64,000 bases of DNA from Brevipalpus yothersi (lineage: Eukaryota > Arthropoda > Arachnida > Trombidiformes > Tenuipalpidae): the NCBI GenBank assembly GCA_003956705.1, contig QZCP01000501.1:85346-149345 (forward strand), in the 5' to 3' direction. Below the pieces are notes generated by a model. It searched no databases. It had not been told where the DNA came from and saw only the letters and a list, made by a program, of their open reading frames with translations. Positions 36,401-47,411 of this stretch are shown here, one piece after another. The position numbers and the translations under genes are program-made. Numbering within the stretch: position 1 is the first letter of the stretch; every line of letters begins with the position of its first letter.

Positions 36401-38687
36401 GAATAAATAGTGTTTCAAAGATCTCAAAACTAACATTGAAACAACATGGGGAAAGATTCAGGGGAGACTGTATCTTGTAACCCAAATTTCACATTCACTT
36501 TATAGAATACAATTATCGTGATGTCATACTAGACATTAAATTCCTCAGAACTCTCACCTGATAGCTGTCCCCTGGAAACAGCGAAAGTATGACAAACACA
36601 AAGGAGGCAAATCATGAAACTGAATATCTATTTTGACAAACACACAAGCAACTTTCTCCTTTTTCCCTAGCTTATCGATTGAATTTATAATATATGAATA
36701 TATGGACATTCTTGGACAAAATTTGGTCCCATAGCATTATTTATGCAGCCATTGTGTGTGTGTGGAACAGTTGGAGCAATAGATATTTAGATTGAAGTTC
36801 TCTCTTCTCTTCTCTTCTCTCATCCTTCAAGCAGTTTAAATTCATTCTTGTGTAACTCAATGATAATCAATATGCTTTGTAGAGGCGGAAACAGAAAGAA
36901 AGAAAGAAAGAAAGAAAGAGAGACAAGGAGAAAGAGAATTCTTCAGTGTAATCCCTTTGTGAATACATGGCATAATAAGGGGGATAAAGGTAGCTCATCG
37001 AGTAGAGAGAGGGGAGAAAGAAAGAGGAAGAGAGTCCAGAGGGAAGAAAAGAGGGTTAAAGAGTGAGCTTCACTCTCACACAGAGAGAAAGGAGTGAGTA
37101 CAGGTACTCAAAGATTATAGTATTGTGAGTATGTGTGTGTGTGTGTATGATCTATGAGGAAATAAGCGGAATAAGAGCCGTAACTCACCTTGAATGGTAG
37201 AAAGTCATCATCCTCGTCATCATCAGGATAATCATCATCCGGATATTCTCGAGAATCATCATCATCGTCCATATTCTTATCTGCTGGACTGTCTTTCAAC
37301 TCGGAATTCTGTGGGAAAAAAATGAACGAATCAATGATGAGATAATGAAAATGATTGTAATTGATCAATGATGATGATGATGATTGGAGGTAGCTCAGCT
37401 TCCTTGTATGAATAAAAGAGAATGTATTGGAAGTATAATTATTCGCTGACATCCTGGAGGAGGGCAAGCTTCTACTAGTAACAGAGATTAACTGGAAGCA
37501 TTTTATGTTTAACTAAGTATGAGCTGAGAATCTTTTGAAGCCGATTGATGCTCTATTTCGTTGAGGAAAGGATTTCCAGTTCTTTTCAAGATTGTGCCAA
37601 CTAGTGATTTAAAACCCTTAAAAGAGAAGCCCTTTTCTATCCCTCATTGTTTGAGCTTATGGACTTGCCGATCCATATTATAAATGTATGTACATGCAGA
37701 GGATTTGCTAAGCTAGTTCTTATCAAATTTGGGCATTTTTCGAAAACATTTAGATCAGAGATAAGATGCTTCCAGAACTTTCGCCGAATTGAGTGGCTGA
37801 TTCGATATGATACAGAAGGATAATTGGAGATGAGGACAAAATTGGCTCACCTTATTATCTGGAAGGGTATCTTCATCACTGTCCATATCATCTGGCTCTT
37901 TGAAGTCTTTGAAGCTAATTTGATTGGTTGCATGAGATTTGCGTTCAATGACGGCTCCTCCAGCAGGATTAGGTGTAGTAGACCAGGCAGGACAGCAAAC
38001 AAATTCAACACCAGCAAAAATTCCAACACCACATGGTAAAAGCATTCCAAAACTTTTCAATTTCATGCTACGCTTTTCCATACATGTGGCGGCAGCCGTA
38101 CGATTCCAATATTCTGAGCTTTGACAAACGCTACCATTATGAATATGATCAAATAGACAATAAGCGGGTACCAAAAGAGCATCACTTTGGAATGGTCCTT
38201 CGAGGCATCTGAACGGTTTAACCAAGTGTCTTGATCCACAACGCTGTCCAACACGACACCAATTGTCCACAAAAATGGGTCGACTGTATTCGACAATATT
38301 GCGAATATCTTTCTTGGGATAAACTTTTCTACAATATTCAAGAATTTCAAGCTTGTCTTTTGTACACACCGCTTTTGGATCCGGATCAGAGACCCATCTC
38401 TTATTTTCATCTAAATATTGATTATGATATTTACCACGACCACAGACCATAGCAATCATGGGTTGAAAATGACTAAGAGAATTGCTATTAGACTGATCCT
38501 TATTATTAATATTATTATTGTTGTTATTATTATTGTTATTGGTTGATGATGATAATGATGATGATGAGGAGGAGGATGATGAAGAGGAAGAAGATGATGA
38601 TGAATATAGTCCATCCACAAATGAAGATGCTCCAAATAGGAGGATGCAAATGGTCACAATAAGTAGTATTGACTTATTGTTGGTCAT
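33484..38687 (-). CDS. Appl: Amyloid-precursor-like protein (APPL)
   Basis: Single-pass neuronal surface glycoprotein of the APP family, involved in adhesion, axonal transport and synapse function. Four exons (complement), all phase 0: 37851-38687, 37189-37308, 33975-35147 and 33484-33750; 798 residues. A signal peptide (MTNNKSILLIVTICILLFGA) is followed by long Ser and Asn runs. The E1 domain has 12 cysteines: a growth-factor-like part (AMVCGRGKYH, NWCRVGQRCGSR) and a copper-binding-like part ending GVEFVCCPAW. The second exon is almost entirely Asp-rich. The E2 helical domain follows a Thr run and carries DRTHTLHHFRHLL. The TM segment is YITLAFACVALGMATIIGLV. The tail has FVEVDQAASPEERH and the endocytosis/adaptor motif NGYENPTYKYFE. 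There is no Kunitz domain, as in other invertebrate members. Confidence 0.96.
36892..36919. repeat. (GAAA)n microsatellite in APPL intron
   Basis: Short GAAA tetranucleotide run within the 2-kb intron 35148-37188, beside a TCTCT-type pyrimidine patch near 36802-36820. Confidence 0.85.
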
Positions 38688-40887
38688 CTTGATTGGCTTT
38701 TACTGAGATGGTGTTTAAGTAGTAGTTGTATCAGAAGCTACAATCGGTAAATGATCGATCAAACACACACAATCTAATATAAGTAGCAAATATCAACACA
38801 CATGTACGTTAAGGTGGAGGGTGTTGAACAGTGAGATTCACAAAATATATAAGTATTTTTTTTACCAGATTATGGCAAATGGAATTGCAATTGATCCATC
38901 ATTCAACTAACCAAAATTGTCCAAATTCATGGAGAATGAATTTGACAGATAACGATAATGGAATGAATGTATATATTCACATAGGAATGAAACTATTCTG
39001 GTGCTCAAGATGGCGGATAAACTTTACTGTATAAAGTACCGAGTCTGTACACAGTCGGTAGAAGTACAGAAGTGAAGCTGCTCAGTATTACAGCTAGCGT
39101 TATCTACCAGAATTGAATGGATAGAATCGATATTGATGATGTTCATGGAGAGTATGGTAGCTGTATGTATGTCCGGGAGTACTATTCTTTACATGGTAGA
39201 TCTAGAACTTTTCTATTCTCTCTCTCCAAAATGACTCATCTTTCTCCTGATGAAGCATGTGTGTGTGTGTGTATGGGTGATGATAGAAGTTTTATCATGA
39301 AAGAGAATCTGGTGTGTGTGTATTTTGGGGATAAAAATTTTTGTTGTATTTGATGATGAGTCCCTGAGGCGAAGTGGATGACCAAGAGAGAGAAAGTATA
39401 TGTTGGTTTAGACTAAAAAATTGCCATGATTATTGAACCATAGAGAATGGCTCATTTTCGTCAAGATTTAGATCATCCACTTTTTTTGGGCAATTTTTTT
39501 GTTCTTTTCTAAAATCATCATCATCATTCATATGAGATAGTGTGAATTTCGTGCTGTGGAATTTTTTTTTCTCTCGATTTTATTTTACAATAGAAGCTTT
39601 ATACATGTACACTCTGGGTGGTGGGTGAAGATCATTAGGAACACCACACCGAGTTCAGAGGTATGTGTGTGTTAAGAATTGGGAATACTTCCTTTCCTTT
39701 CGCCTTAACTTTCAAACGAGATTTCATGCAGAGGATTCCAATTTTGATGGCAAATTTTGTGGTTATTTTTCCGTCTTTATTTCCCTCTAGATATACATAT
39801 ATATATGTGCGGTTGATTTATTAACAATTTGAATGACATGATATTGCTCTCCAGCATTTTCTCTCTCGGTATGAACTTTATGTCTGACTTCAATATTGCT
39901 TTGACGAAAAAAAATCAATGAACTATTGATTTTCTGAGAAAAGTGCACTGGAAAACTTTTGGGCAATTTTCTAGATTTTATCAAATTTTCTTCCGCAAAG
40001 AGGAAGAATTTATTTTCCTCCATGCTGAGCTTTCTCCAGCAAGTTTAATTTTTGAATCTTTATAATAGATATTATATTGAGAAATGATGAAGGTGATCAA
40101 TTCGATTCTATTATATAATATTCGTGAATTTTATTTCACGAACACTATCTAGGCTCTGAACAGGAAATTAAATTGAAGGCTCCTTGTATCGATGACTTCA
40201 CCATTTTTCTCTACCCATCAAGGGTTACTAATGGTAAATATTTTATTCATATGATCATGGAGATGGCAAAAATTTTCAATCAAAAATTGCAATTTGGAAA
40301 GCAGAAAAGGAAAAAGTCGACATTCAACTCACCATCAAAGCCAAACTTTTTTGAGTAAACGAAACCCGCTAAAAAATAGAAAATCAATTGTGCAAGTAGA
40401 TACACTCATCTGACATTAATTTGTTCATATTTTGATCAGTATTCAAAATCAAATCGATCGAAACTCAATTATCAAGTTTATGGGTTGAGCCGCCAGTTTT
40501 ACTAGTATTGATCATACTTTTTGACTCACTTTCTGAATCATCTTCAATCCCTCTCAAACACATGTTTCTGGGTAATGTTTACATTCGAGAGGAAAGCTCA
40601 TTCTGATGATTTGTTTTGATAAGTCAAAATTGTGATCAATTTTATCATCTCATTGATTACAACTTATTTCTAATTGAACTTGGGTTTTTCAACAATCATC
40701 TTTCGGTTATACCGGCGTGGAAGATCTCTTCTAACAACTCACCATCATTGTCACTCGACAATCGACTAACCATCAAGTAATCCATGTCCACGAGTGGCCA
40801 CTGTAATACTCTCTCTGTGACTTTTTGGGTGAGATTATATAGTTTGTGATTAATTAAAGGGTGTAGATTTATACCTCCTCAAACACA
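38688..40887. promoter_or_regulatory. Divergent intergenic region between APPL and SNF8
   Basis: 2.2 kb separate the APPL start (minus strand) from the SNF8 start (plus strand), so both promoters should lie here. Two short GT runs occur near 39260 and 39310. A 78-codon ATG-initiated frame at 39787-40023 on the minus strand is the only candidate gene. Confidence 0.45.
39787..40023 (-). CDS. Candidate small ORF, unrecognised
   Basis: An ATG-to-stop frame of 78 codons (MEENKFFLFAEENLIKSRKL...) with mixed composition and no repeat bias. There is an in-frame stop just upstream of the ATG. No signal peptide, TM segment or known motif is evident and no splice partner was found, so it may be chance. 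Confidence 0.2.
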   Translation of the reverse strand: MEENKFFLFAEENLIKSRKLPKSFPVHFSQKINSSLIFFRQSNIEVRHKVHTERENAGEQYHVIQIVNKSTAHIYMYI

Positions 40888-41778
40888 ATGAGAAGACGGT
40901 ATGGAGTTGGTGATATTCAAAAACAACAGGCAACAACAACTAAATTTAAAGCCAAAAGTGAAGCTATCACTAAAGAGCAGATTGAAAAATTAACTGAACA
41001 AATGGAAACGTTTAAAACTTTTTTGGAGACTTTTGCCTCTAAACATCGTGAACAAATTCGAGATGTAAGGTGTTTGACAATCCATTAAATTTTCTCTCCT
41101 GAATTCATTTTGTTTGATCATCTTTTTCATTCCAGAATCCCGAGTTTCGTCGTCAATTTCTGTTAATGTGTGCCACTGTTGGAGTTGATCCATTACAATC
41201 AACTAATAATTTTTGGACAAAATTTTCAGGTACGTAAATGATATACACATTTTGTTGATCATTTTATTCATTGAAATTGGTCTCATTTGGATTCAGGTGT
41301 TGGAGTATTTTATATTGAGCTAGCGGTTCAAGTTGTTGAGGTATGTAAAGCTACAACTCCTCAAAATGGTGGTCTGATCACAATCGAGGAATTACTGAGA
41401 AGAGTTAAATTATCACGAAAGTCTGTCAAACATAAGAAAGAAGACATCTCAATAGATGATATACTCCGATGTATTGACAAGATCAGTGTACTGGGAAATG
41501 GTATAAAAGTGTTCAAATTTAATAAGAGCTACATCATCCAATCAGTTCCCAAAGAATTAACATTGGATCATACGGAGATAGTTAAACTTGCTCAATCAAA
41601 AAATGGTTATATACATAAAGTTATGGTTATGAAAGAACTTAATTGGGAAGAGAATCGATTCTTCCGTATAATTAATGATATGATCATGGAAGGTCTAGTT
41701 TGGCTTGATAAGCAATCAAGTGAGGCATCAATTCTCTATTGGTTTCCTGGTCTTTTATTGCCATCTCAAATGAGATAA
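40888..41778 (+). CDS. SNF8: SNF8 / VPS22, ESCRT-II subunit
   Basis: Subunit of the endosomal ESCRT-II complex (with VPS25 and VPS36), which sorts ubiquitinated membrane proteins into multivesicular bodies. Exons 40888-41064, 41136-41229 and 41297-41778 give 250 residues; the human protein has 258. The conserved start MRRRYGVGDI is followed by an N-terminal helical hairpin (EQIEKLTEQMETFKTFLETF), NPEFRRQFLLMCATVGVDPL and GVGVFYIELAVQVVEVC. Two winged-helix regions follow, with NGGLITIEELLRRV and WLDKQ...YWFPGLL near the end. Introns are 71 and 67 bp. An AATAAA lies 60 bp after the stop. Confidence 0.97.
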
Positions 41779-41838
41779 TCAAGCTTGTTTCTAACCTCAA
41801 CAACAATTTTTTTCTCCTATTCCATCTTTTTTCTTTTG

Positions 41839-41844
41839 AATAAA
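41839..41844 (+). terminator. AATAAA polyadenylation signal of SNF8
   Basis: Perfect AATAAA about 60 bp after the SNF8 stop codon. Confidence 0.6.
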
Positions 41845-42364
41845 TTATTCTTCCCTTCTAATCATATCAATGTCATCACTAATGATGTCTTCCCATCTCA
41901 CCATCATTCGGCTACTTTCACATTACGTAATCAGCCTTCATAACACTGTGTGTGATGAAAATTTTTCTTTTCCTCTCGGAAAAATTTATCTTCCAAATCT
42001 CCATAAAACTCAAACATGGCTTTTTCTCCTCCTCCCCCACTGATTCTCACAATTTCCACTGGATGATTGTCCACAGATTCTGGATTCTGAATTCAGCTCA
42101 ATTAATGAATTATCTTGATACATTCATTCATTCATTTGCCAGACTCACCAGAAGATTTGCCTTTTAAAAAGTAGACTTTTTGTTGAGAGTGAGCAGAGCA
42201 AAGAGAGTGAGAAGGATCAGCTTTTGTCAGCTGGAAGCTCTCGCTAGCTTTTTGATAGGGATCGGAAATTTTTGGGCTTATTTAAATGTCCTCTCTTGTG
42301 GAGTGAATTTATTTTTGTTTTTAGGGAAAAATCATTTCTTTTTTTTCTTCATCCATTGATAGCC

Positions 42365-44035
42365 ATGAATTCACGATCGGTTGCCATTCGAAGGGCCTCA
42401 CATTCAGATAGCTGGTATTCTGGTTCTGGTAAGTATTCGATTTTCCAGTTCATCTATTGAGTCTTCCTGTGGTACCTTGGTGACTGCTTCTTTGTGTGTG
42501 AAAATTGTGTGTGACTCCTCAATATCGTTCTACTTTTACTGTTATTTCAGAGAGTGAATTGCGAAAACAATTGGACAATTGGTTAAATAAAGCAGGCCCA
42601 TCAGTCCATGGTCCAGCTCGAGCCATAATTGCTCCGTAAGTGGATACATTTTAATACAAATCAAATGTACACCAATCGATTCCAGTATGATCGGGGTCAA
42701 GTTGGCGTTTCTTTTTTTCCTCTCCTTTTATCTGACCTCTTATGCGCTTGTGGCCTATCAAGATGTGGCCTACTTAGGAAGATTTTTTTTTTGGTTCACT
42801 CTTGATTATCTTGTTAATCATTGATATAATCTCCTCTCTAGACACGCTGGCTATCAATATTGCGGCGCCTGTGCTGCTCATTGCTATAAAGAAGTAGATC
42901 CCTCGTCTGTGTAAGTTTTTTCAAATACATCTCTCTCAGTGATTAGAAATTAGTTTAATTGATTATTGTCCTCTTTCATGTCCTTCGGAATACAGGAAGA
43001 GAGTCTTCATACTTGGCCCGTCACATCATGTGAAGCTCTCTGGTTGTGCCTTGTCCACAGCAAAAATATGCAAAACTCCACTTTATGACCTCAAAATCGA
43101 TCAATCAAGTTGAGTTCTTTTCATTTAAATGGACAAAGATGAGGACATTGATTCTTTCTGAAATCAATTGAATTTGGAGAGCAAAAAATGTCTCACAATC
43201 CGAAGAACTGTTGGAAAAATTATAAATTTTCCCCTTTTTTTCCTCATTAGTTTATGATGAATTATATAAAACTGGACACTTCGAAGGAATTACGGTGAGA
43301 GTAGATGAAGATGAACACAGTCTTGAAATGCATATGCCATGGGTGGCTAAAGTGATGGAGGGACATGATTTTACCATTGTTCCCGTTATGGTTGGTTCGC
43401 TGTCTTCCGAAAAAGAGGCTCTCTATGGTCGAATATTTGCTCCATATTTGGCCAGCCCAGAGAATCTCTTCGTAATATCATCCGATTTCTGTCACTGGGG
43501 TAAATTTTATTTATCAATGATTTTTATTCGTTCAATTTCCTGACTCTAGATTAATCCATCCATCCGATTATTCCATTATTCAGGCTCGCGTTTCAACTAC
43601 CAGTATTATGAAAAGGATTGGGGAGAGATTTATGAATCTATCCAAAAACTCGATGAATTGGTATGTATTTCCTTGAGAGTGGCTTGAATTTGAGAAATTG
43701 ATGCATGTTTTTTTGTATCTCTTTGCTTATGAAGGGCATGAGAAATATTGAAAAAATTATTCCCAAAGAGTTCACGTCATATTTGCGTGAATACGGTAAT
43801 ACAATCTGCGGTCGACATCCTATTGGTGTACTCTTGAACGTGAGTTGATGATTATCCTCAGAATAAAAGAACATTACTAATCGAATAATTTTATTTGAAG
43901 GCATGTCATCACTTGCAAAATGGTGGCGATCGAAAACTATCCCTCAAATTTCTGAATTACGCTCAATCTGGTAAATGTATCTACAAAAATGACTCATCAG
44001 TTAGCTATGCAGCTGCCTCTCTAAAGATAGAATGA
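42365..44035 (+). CDS. MEMO1: MEMO1 homologue
   Basis: Member of the MEMO family (mediator of ErbB2-driven cell motility), related in fold to metal-dependent dioxygenases and implicated in copper handling and cytoskeletal signalling. Eight exons: 42365-42428, 42551-42635, 42842-42910, 42996-43108, 43251-43499, 43584-43660, 43735-43839 and 43901-44035; 897 bp, 298 residues (human 297). Family landmarks in order are IIAPHAGYQYCGACAAHCY, RVFILGPSHHVKLSGCALS, DEDEHSLEMHMPW, VPVMVGSL, VISSDFCHWG, NTICGRHPIGVLLNA, FLNYAQS and DSSVSYAAASL. The His and Cys residues of the metal-site region (APHAGY, GPSHH, EHS, DFCHWG) are all kept. The fourth donor is a non-standard GTTGAG, but it is required by the frame. 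Confidence 0.96.
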
Positions 44036-44468
44036 ATTAGGAAACATATAAAAATATAAATATATACATAATCTATTGGTGATCGAAATATAAAAGAATA
44101 ATTTTGTCTTGATAAAGAGAAAAAAATATAGGTACTCGTAGCATAGCTTTTCAACATTCTCACGATCCTTAATATCGTTTGTACCATCAATTTTCTAAAC
44201 ATTTGAATATGAATATATACACAACATTAAATTTCAATATAAACTAATTGAAAATAATCATTCCGAAAAACTTTTTCAGTCTTTCATAATCAACGAATTT
44301 GGGTCCCAAAAAATTTTCGAATAGATTATATCGCCAGAGGACTCTGAACAGATAAACTTAATCATTTTTAAGCAATAATCAGCACCGAAAATTGCCAGAA
44401 CGAAGTTCATCCCATGTGTTGATGTGATCAAGTGTCAGTGAACCCGGTATACAATTTAGGAGATCAGT
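44036..44468. other. Short intergenic, MEMO1 to RPP14
   Basis: 433 bp of AT-rich sequence between the MEMO1 stop and the RPP14-type start on the same strand. It must hold the MEMO1 3' end and the next promoter. No perfect AATAAA was seen. Confidence 0.5.
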
Positions 44469-45046
44469 ATGGAAGAAAAAATGGAAGATATTCAAAATAA
44501 GGATTCAAAAAAAGATCCCTCCATCGCACGTAGAGGTCGATGGATCAGAAAGCCAAGTGAGTTTGTTTTCGCAGATGTAAGCATGTAAGTATGTTCGGAA
44601 CGATATGATCAAATTATTGTTACTGTTTATAAAAGTTTTCCTCTTTTTGATCAGAGAAACGAGTATCAATAAATTGGATCTGTGTGAAAGAAGCTTCAAG
44701 TTGGTTCTCATATCAGCTATGAAAACTGCTTTCGGTGATCACGGATTAGCCATACCAATAGATGTTATAAAGTTTCGGAAAGAAGATCTCAGAGCATATT
44801 TGAGGTTCCCTGGAAAGTATGTAACTGTTAGTTTGAGATTAACTATATTGAGAGTAAAAGTTTTGTGAGCTCATCAATTCTTATTTTTCATCTAGCCAAT
44901 TTACCAAAGTCCAATGTGGTCTAACACTAATGTCCTCATGGAATGGTGTAGACATCAATATTATTGTCCACAAAGTTGCTCACTCCTTACCGGCTTTGTG
45001 TGTTGATTCTTTCCATCAGGAACATGATATAATCAAAGAATTCTAG
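44469..45046 (+). CDS. RPP14: RPP14-type subunit of RNase P / RNase MRP
   Basis: Predicted small protein subunit of the nuclear ribonuclease P/MRP complexes that mature the 5' ends of tRNA and process pre-rRNA. Exons 44469-44584, 44655-44816 and 44896-45046; 142 residues. The alignment to the Rpp14/Pop5 fold runs through KPSEFVFADVSIE, SFKLVLISAMKTAFGDHG, IPIDVIKF, the LRAYLRF strand, CGLTLMSSWNG and IIVHKVAHSLPAL. The N-terminal 30 residues are charged and not conserved. A better-looking donor, GTGAGT at 44557, lies within the first exon, but using it would break the family alignment. The second donor (GCAT|GTAAGT) is therefore preferred. Confidence 0.88.
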
Positions 45047-45167
45047 CCCATAATATATGTACTACACCTTTGATACAAAACCCATTAATCTTGTATTTTG
45101 CTCATCCCATTTGATAAATGATCATACATAAACTGAAAATATGGATATGTGTGATGGATTCAATCGA

Positions 45168-45173
45168 TTTATT
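45168..45173 (-). terminator. AATAAA polyadenylation signal of ZC3H15
   Basis: TTTATT on the plus strand gives AATAAA on the minus strand, about 115 bp past the ZC3H15 stop. Only 241 bp separate this stop from that of the convergent RPP14-type gene. Confidence 0.55.
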
Positions 45174-45287
45174 AGAAGAAATGTGAAGGTAGAAACAGTT
45201 TTTTACGCTCAAATGCGCTTAGAATTCGACATCCAGACAATATTGATCCGAATATTAACAATTGTAAAATGAATGGTACAGAATAGA

Positions 45288-46508
45288 TCAATTAACCTTC
45301 AATTCAGATATTTCTTCTTCTAATCCTTCAAGATCTTCATCCTCATCGAATAGATTTTCATCAATAGGAATGTCATCTACTTTCAGAGGCTTGTCACCCG
45401 ATGCTGATGAGGTTACCAAATCATCTCCATCTCCATTGTGAGCAACAGCACCTTTCGATTCACTATCATCTGTAAACTTTCGACGCTCACTTGCAATGGT
45501 TCCTGATCCATCGACATCTCTGGCTGCACTTTGCAGAGAATCAAAGTCAATATCTTTGATTTGAATTTCTTCTTCGTCATCACTATCTATTTCTCTCTGC
45601 ATATGATCGAAAGTGGCTTCATCATCGTCCAAGTTACCATCAGCGACCATATCAGGATTAAATGTGAACATTTCCCTACCACTGAGACCAATATTACGAC
45701 CAGCTTTGAATTCGGCTTTTTTCCTATCAGTTTCTTTCTTATCTTTAGCTTTTTTCTCCTCAATTTTTCTCTTTTTCCATGTAACAAATGATTCGAGAGT
45801 AATTTTAGGTAAACTATAATCCAATTTTGCTCTCTCCTTTTCAACAAGATCTTCAATTGATATTTCATCCTTCTTTTCCATCTTTTTCTTGTCTTTATTC
45901 AGAACAAAACCAGGCGGTAGAGCATGACGATAGTGACATTTATCACCACCATTAGGACATTCCCAAAACCAGCCGTATTTACTGTTCTCCAAGGCCTCCA
46001 AGAAAAACTTACAAATAATATCAGTCTTGGGTAAACCTCTCTCTTTTCCATGCTTCTTTTCGACTACATCCATCAACTTTTGTTCATCCCAATCGTCCAT
46101 ATTATCATCTCTCATATCAGAATAGATGTCCCTTTTTTCCGTTTTTCTATCCAAGGCCAAATTGTGTGAAAATTTACACTTATCACCTTTACTGCATTGA
46201 CCCTGCTTAAAGAAAGCGCATACAACTGATTTCGGATCAACACCTTTGTCCACTTTTTGAGCTATCACAGGCTTGAAAAGTTTATTAAATTCTTCCAATT
46301 CTTTCTTCTTTTCATCCTTTTTACTCGTTTTGGGCTGATCACTTTTGGCAGCATTCGTTTGATAACACTTGTTTATTTGTTGAATAAATTTTTGTGTCTT
46401 TGCTCCTTTCTTATTTTTTAAACCAAACGTTTTATCTTCCACAATCTTTTCCTTCTTCTTCTCCACAGCCTTTTTACTTGGCTCAGGGGGCTTCTTTTTG
46501 GGAGGCAT
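45288..46508 (-). CDS. ZC3H15: ZC3H15 / DRG family regulatory protein 1
   Basis: CCCH zinc-finger protein that binds and stabilises the GTPase DRG1 and acts with it in translation. It is a single exon of 406 residues starting at the ATG at 46508. The sequence is strongly conserved: MPPKKKPPEPSKKAVEKKKE, DKTFGLKNKKGAKTQKFIQQ and ELEEFNKLFKPV. The first CCCH finger is CAFFKQGQCSKGDKCKFSH and the second CKFFLEALE...CPNGGDKCHYRH, followed by ALPPGFVLNKDKKK. The DFRP-type region has ITLESFVTWKKRK and FKAGRNIGLSGREMF, and the acidic C-terminus ends DEDLEGLEEEISELKVN. The upstream in-frame TTG was not used. It shares its upstream region with the divergent TRPM-like gene. Confidence 0.97.
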   Translation of the reverse strand: MPPKKKPPEPSKKAVEKKKEKIVEDKTFGLKNKKGAKTQKFIQQINKCYQTNAAKSDQPKTSKKDEKKKELEEFNKLFKPVIAQKVDKGVDPKSVVCAFFKQGQCSKGDKCKFSHNLALDRKTEKRDIYSDMRDDNMDDWDEQKLMDVVEKKHGKERGLPKTDIICKFFLEALENSKYGWFWECPNGGDKCHYRHALPPGFVLNKDKKKMEKKDEISIEDLVEKERAKLDYSLPKITLESFVTWKKRKIEEKKAKDKKETDRKKAEFKAGRNIGLSGREMFTFNPDMVADGNLDDDEATFDHMQREIDSDDEEEIQIKDIDFDSLQSAARDVDGSGTIASERRKFTDDSESKGAVAHNGDGDDLVTSSASGDKPLKVDDIPIDENLFDEDEDLEGLEEEISELKVN

Positions 46509-47411
46509 TTTCAATGATGATGGTGACGATGATGATGATGATAATCAAATCAGCAAAGGAGAAAGAGATGAAGAATAATACAATTACAAGTGTTCAATCA
46601 CCACAATCAAACGTAACAAAAACACTAAACCATAAACAAACACGATCAGAACACGATTATTGTTCACACAGTGATTGGAAAAATCTTATCGCCTCTCCTT
46701 CCTCTGAGAATCCTTCCACAACAAACAAACAAACAAGTGATCACACACTTGATAAATATACAACAAAACACAGATTAAGAAAACAATTAACTAAAGCTAA
46801 TCAAAATTAAAACCATTCCCATTAATCGTGTTTTACTTTCACGGTGTGTGTGATCAAGATACATGTACATGAATTGTGTTCATACACACACACACATTTT
46901 TTTGTGGCGCTAAAAGTGATACCATTCAAAAAATTACTCTATTCTGGACATTTTTGGGACATTTATCTGTGAAACTTTCAACCGGAAGTACAATTGAGAT
47001 TATTCTGGGGTGCGAAATTATGAAAAGTGATGAAAATTGAGGAGCCACAAAATTATCAGAGTATTTGAACAGTCAAGTTTGGTAATCGCTGATTTTGATG
47101 CTCTCCCTGTTTTATTGCATCGATTGCGGTTCAATTGGCTGTGTGTTATATGGAAGATTGCGACATCAATTTATCGATGATTGATGATGATATTTGTGAG
47201 AATTTTCAATTTTAATTGAGTCAATTGACGAGAAAATTCCAATGTCATGATTGTTTTATAATTGTTACTAGGTCAACATACTTCAGTTAGTGTAAATTTG
47301 GAGAAAAATTTTAAATTATTTTGGTATAAGCTATCATGATCATAGGGATTCGTAGGTTAAACTATTGAGCCCCTCAATCAAAAGATAATACATGTATTTT
47401 TTTGATGTCCG
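46509..47411. promoter_or_regulatory. Shared divergent promoter region of ZC3H15 and TRPM-like gene
   Basis: A 903-bp region lies between the two divergent start codons. The 300 bp nearest ZC3H15 have an open plus-strand frame that looks like chance (AT-rich, low complexity). No TATA or initiator was confidently placed. A GTGTGTGTG/CACACACA pair near 46840-46895 forms a loose inverted repeat. Confidence 0.4.

Noticed and set aside
44557..44562. GTGAGT donor inside the first RPP14 exon
   Set aside because: Using it would remove the KPSEFVFADVS segment, which aligns to the RPP14 family; the GTAAGT 28 bp later keeps it.
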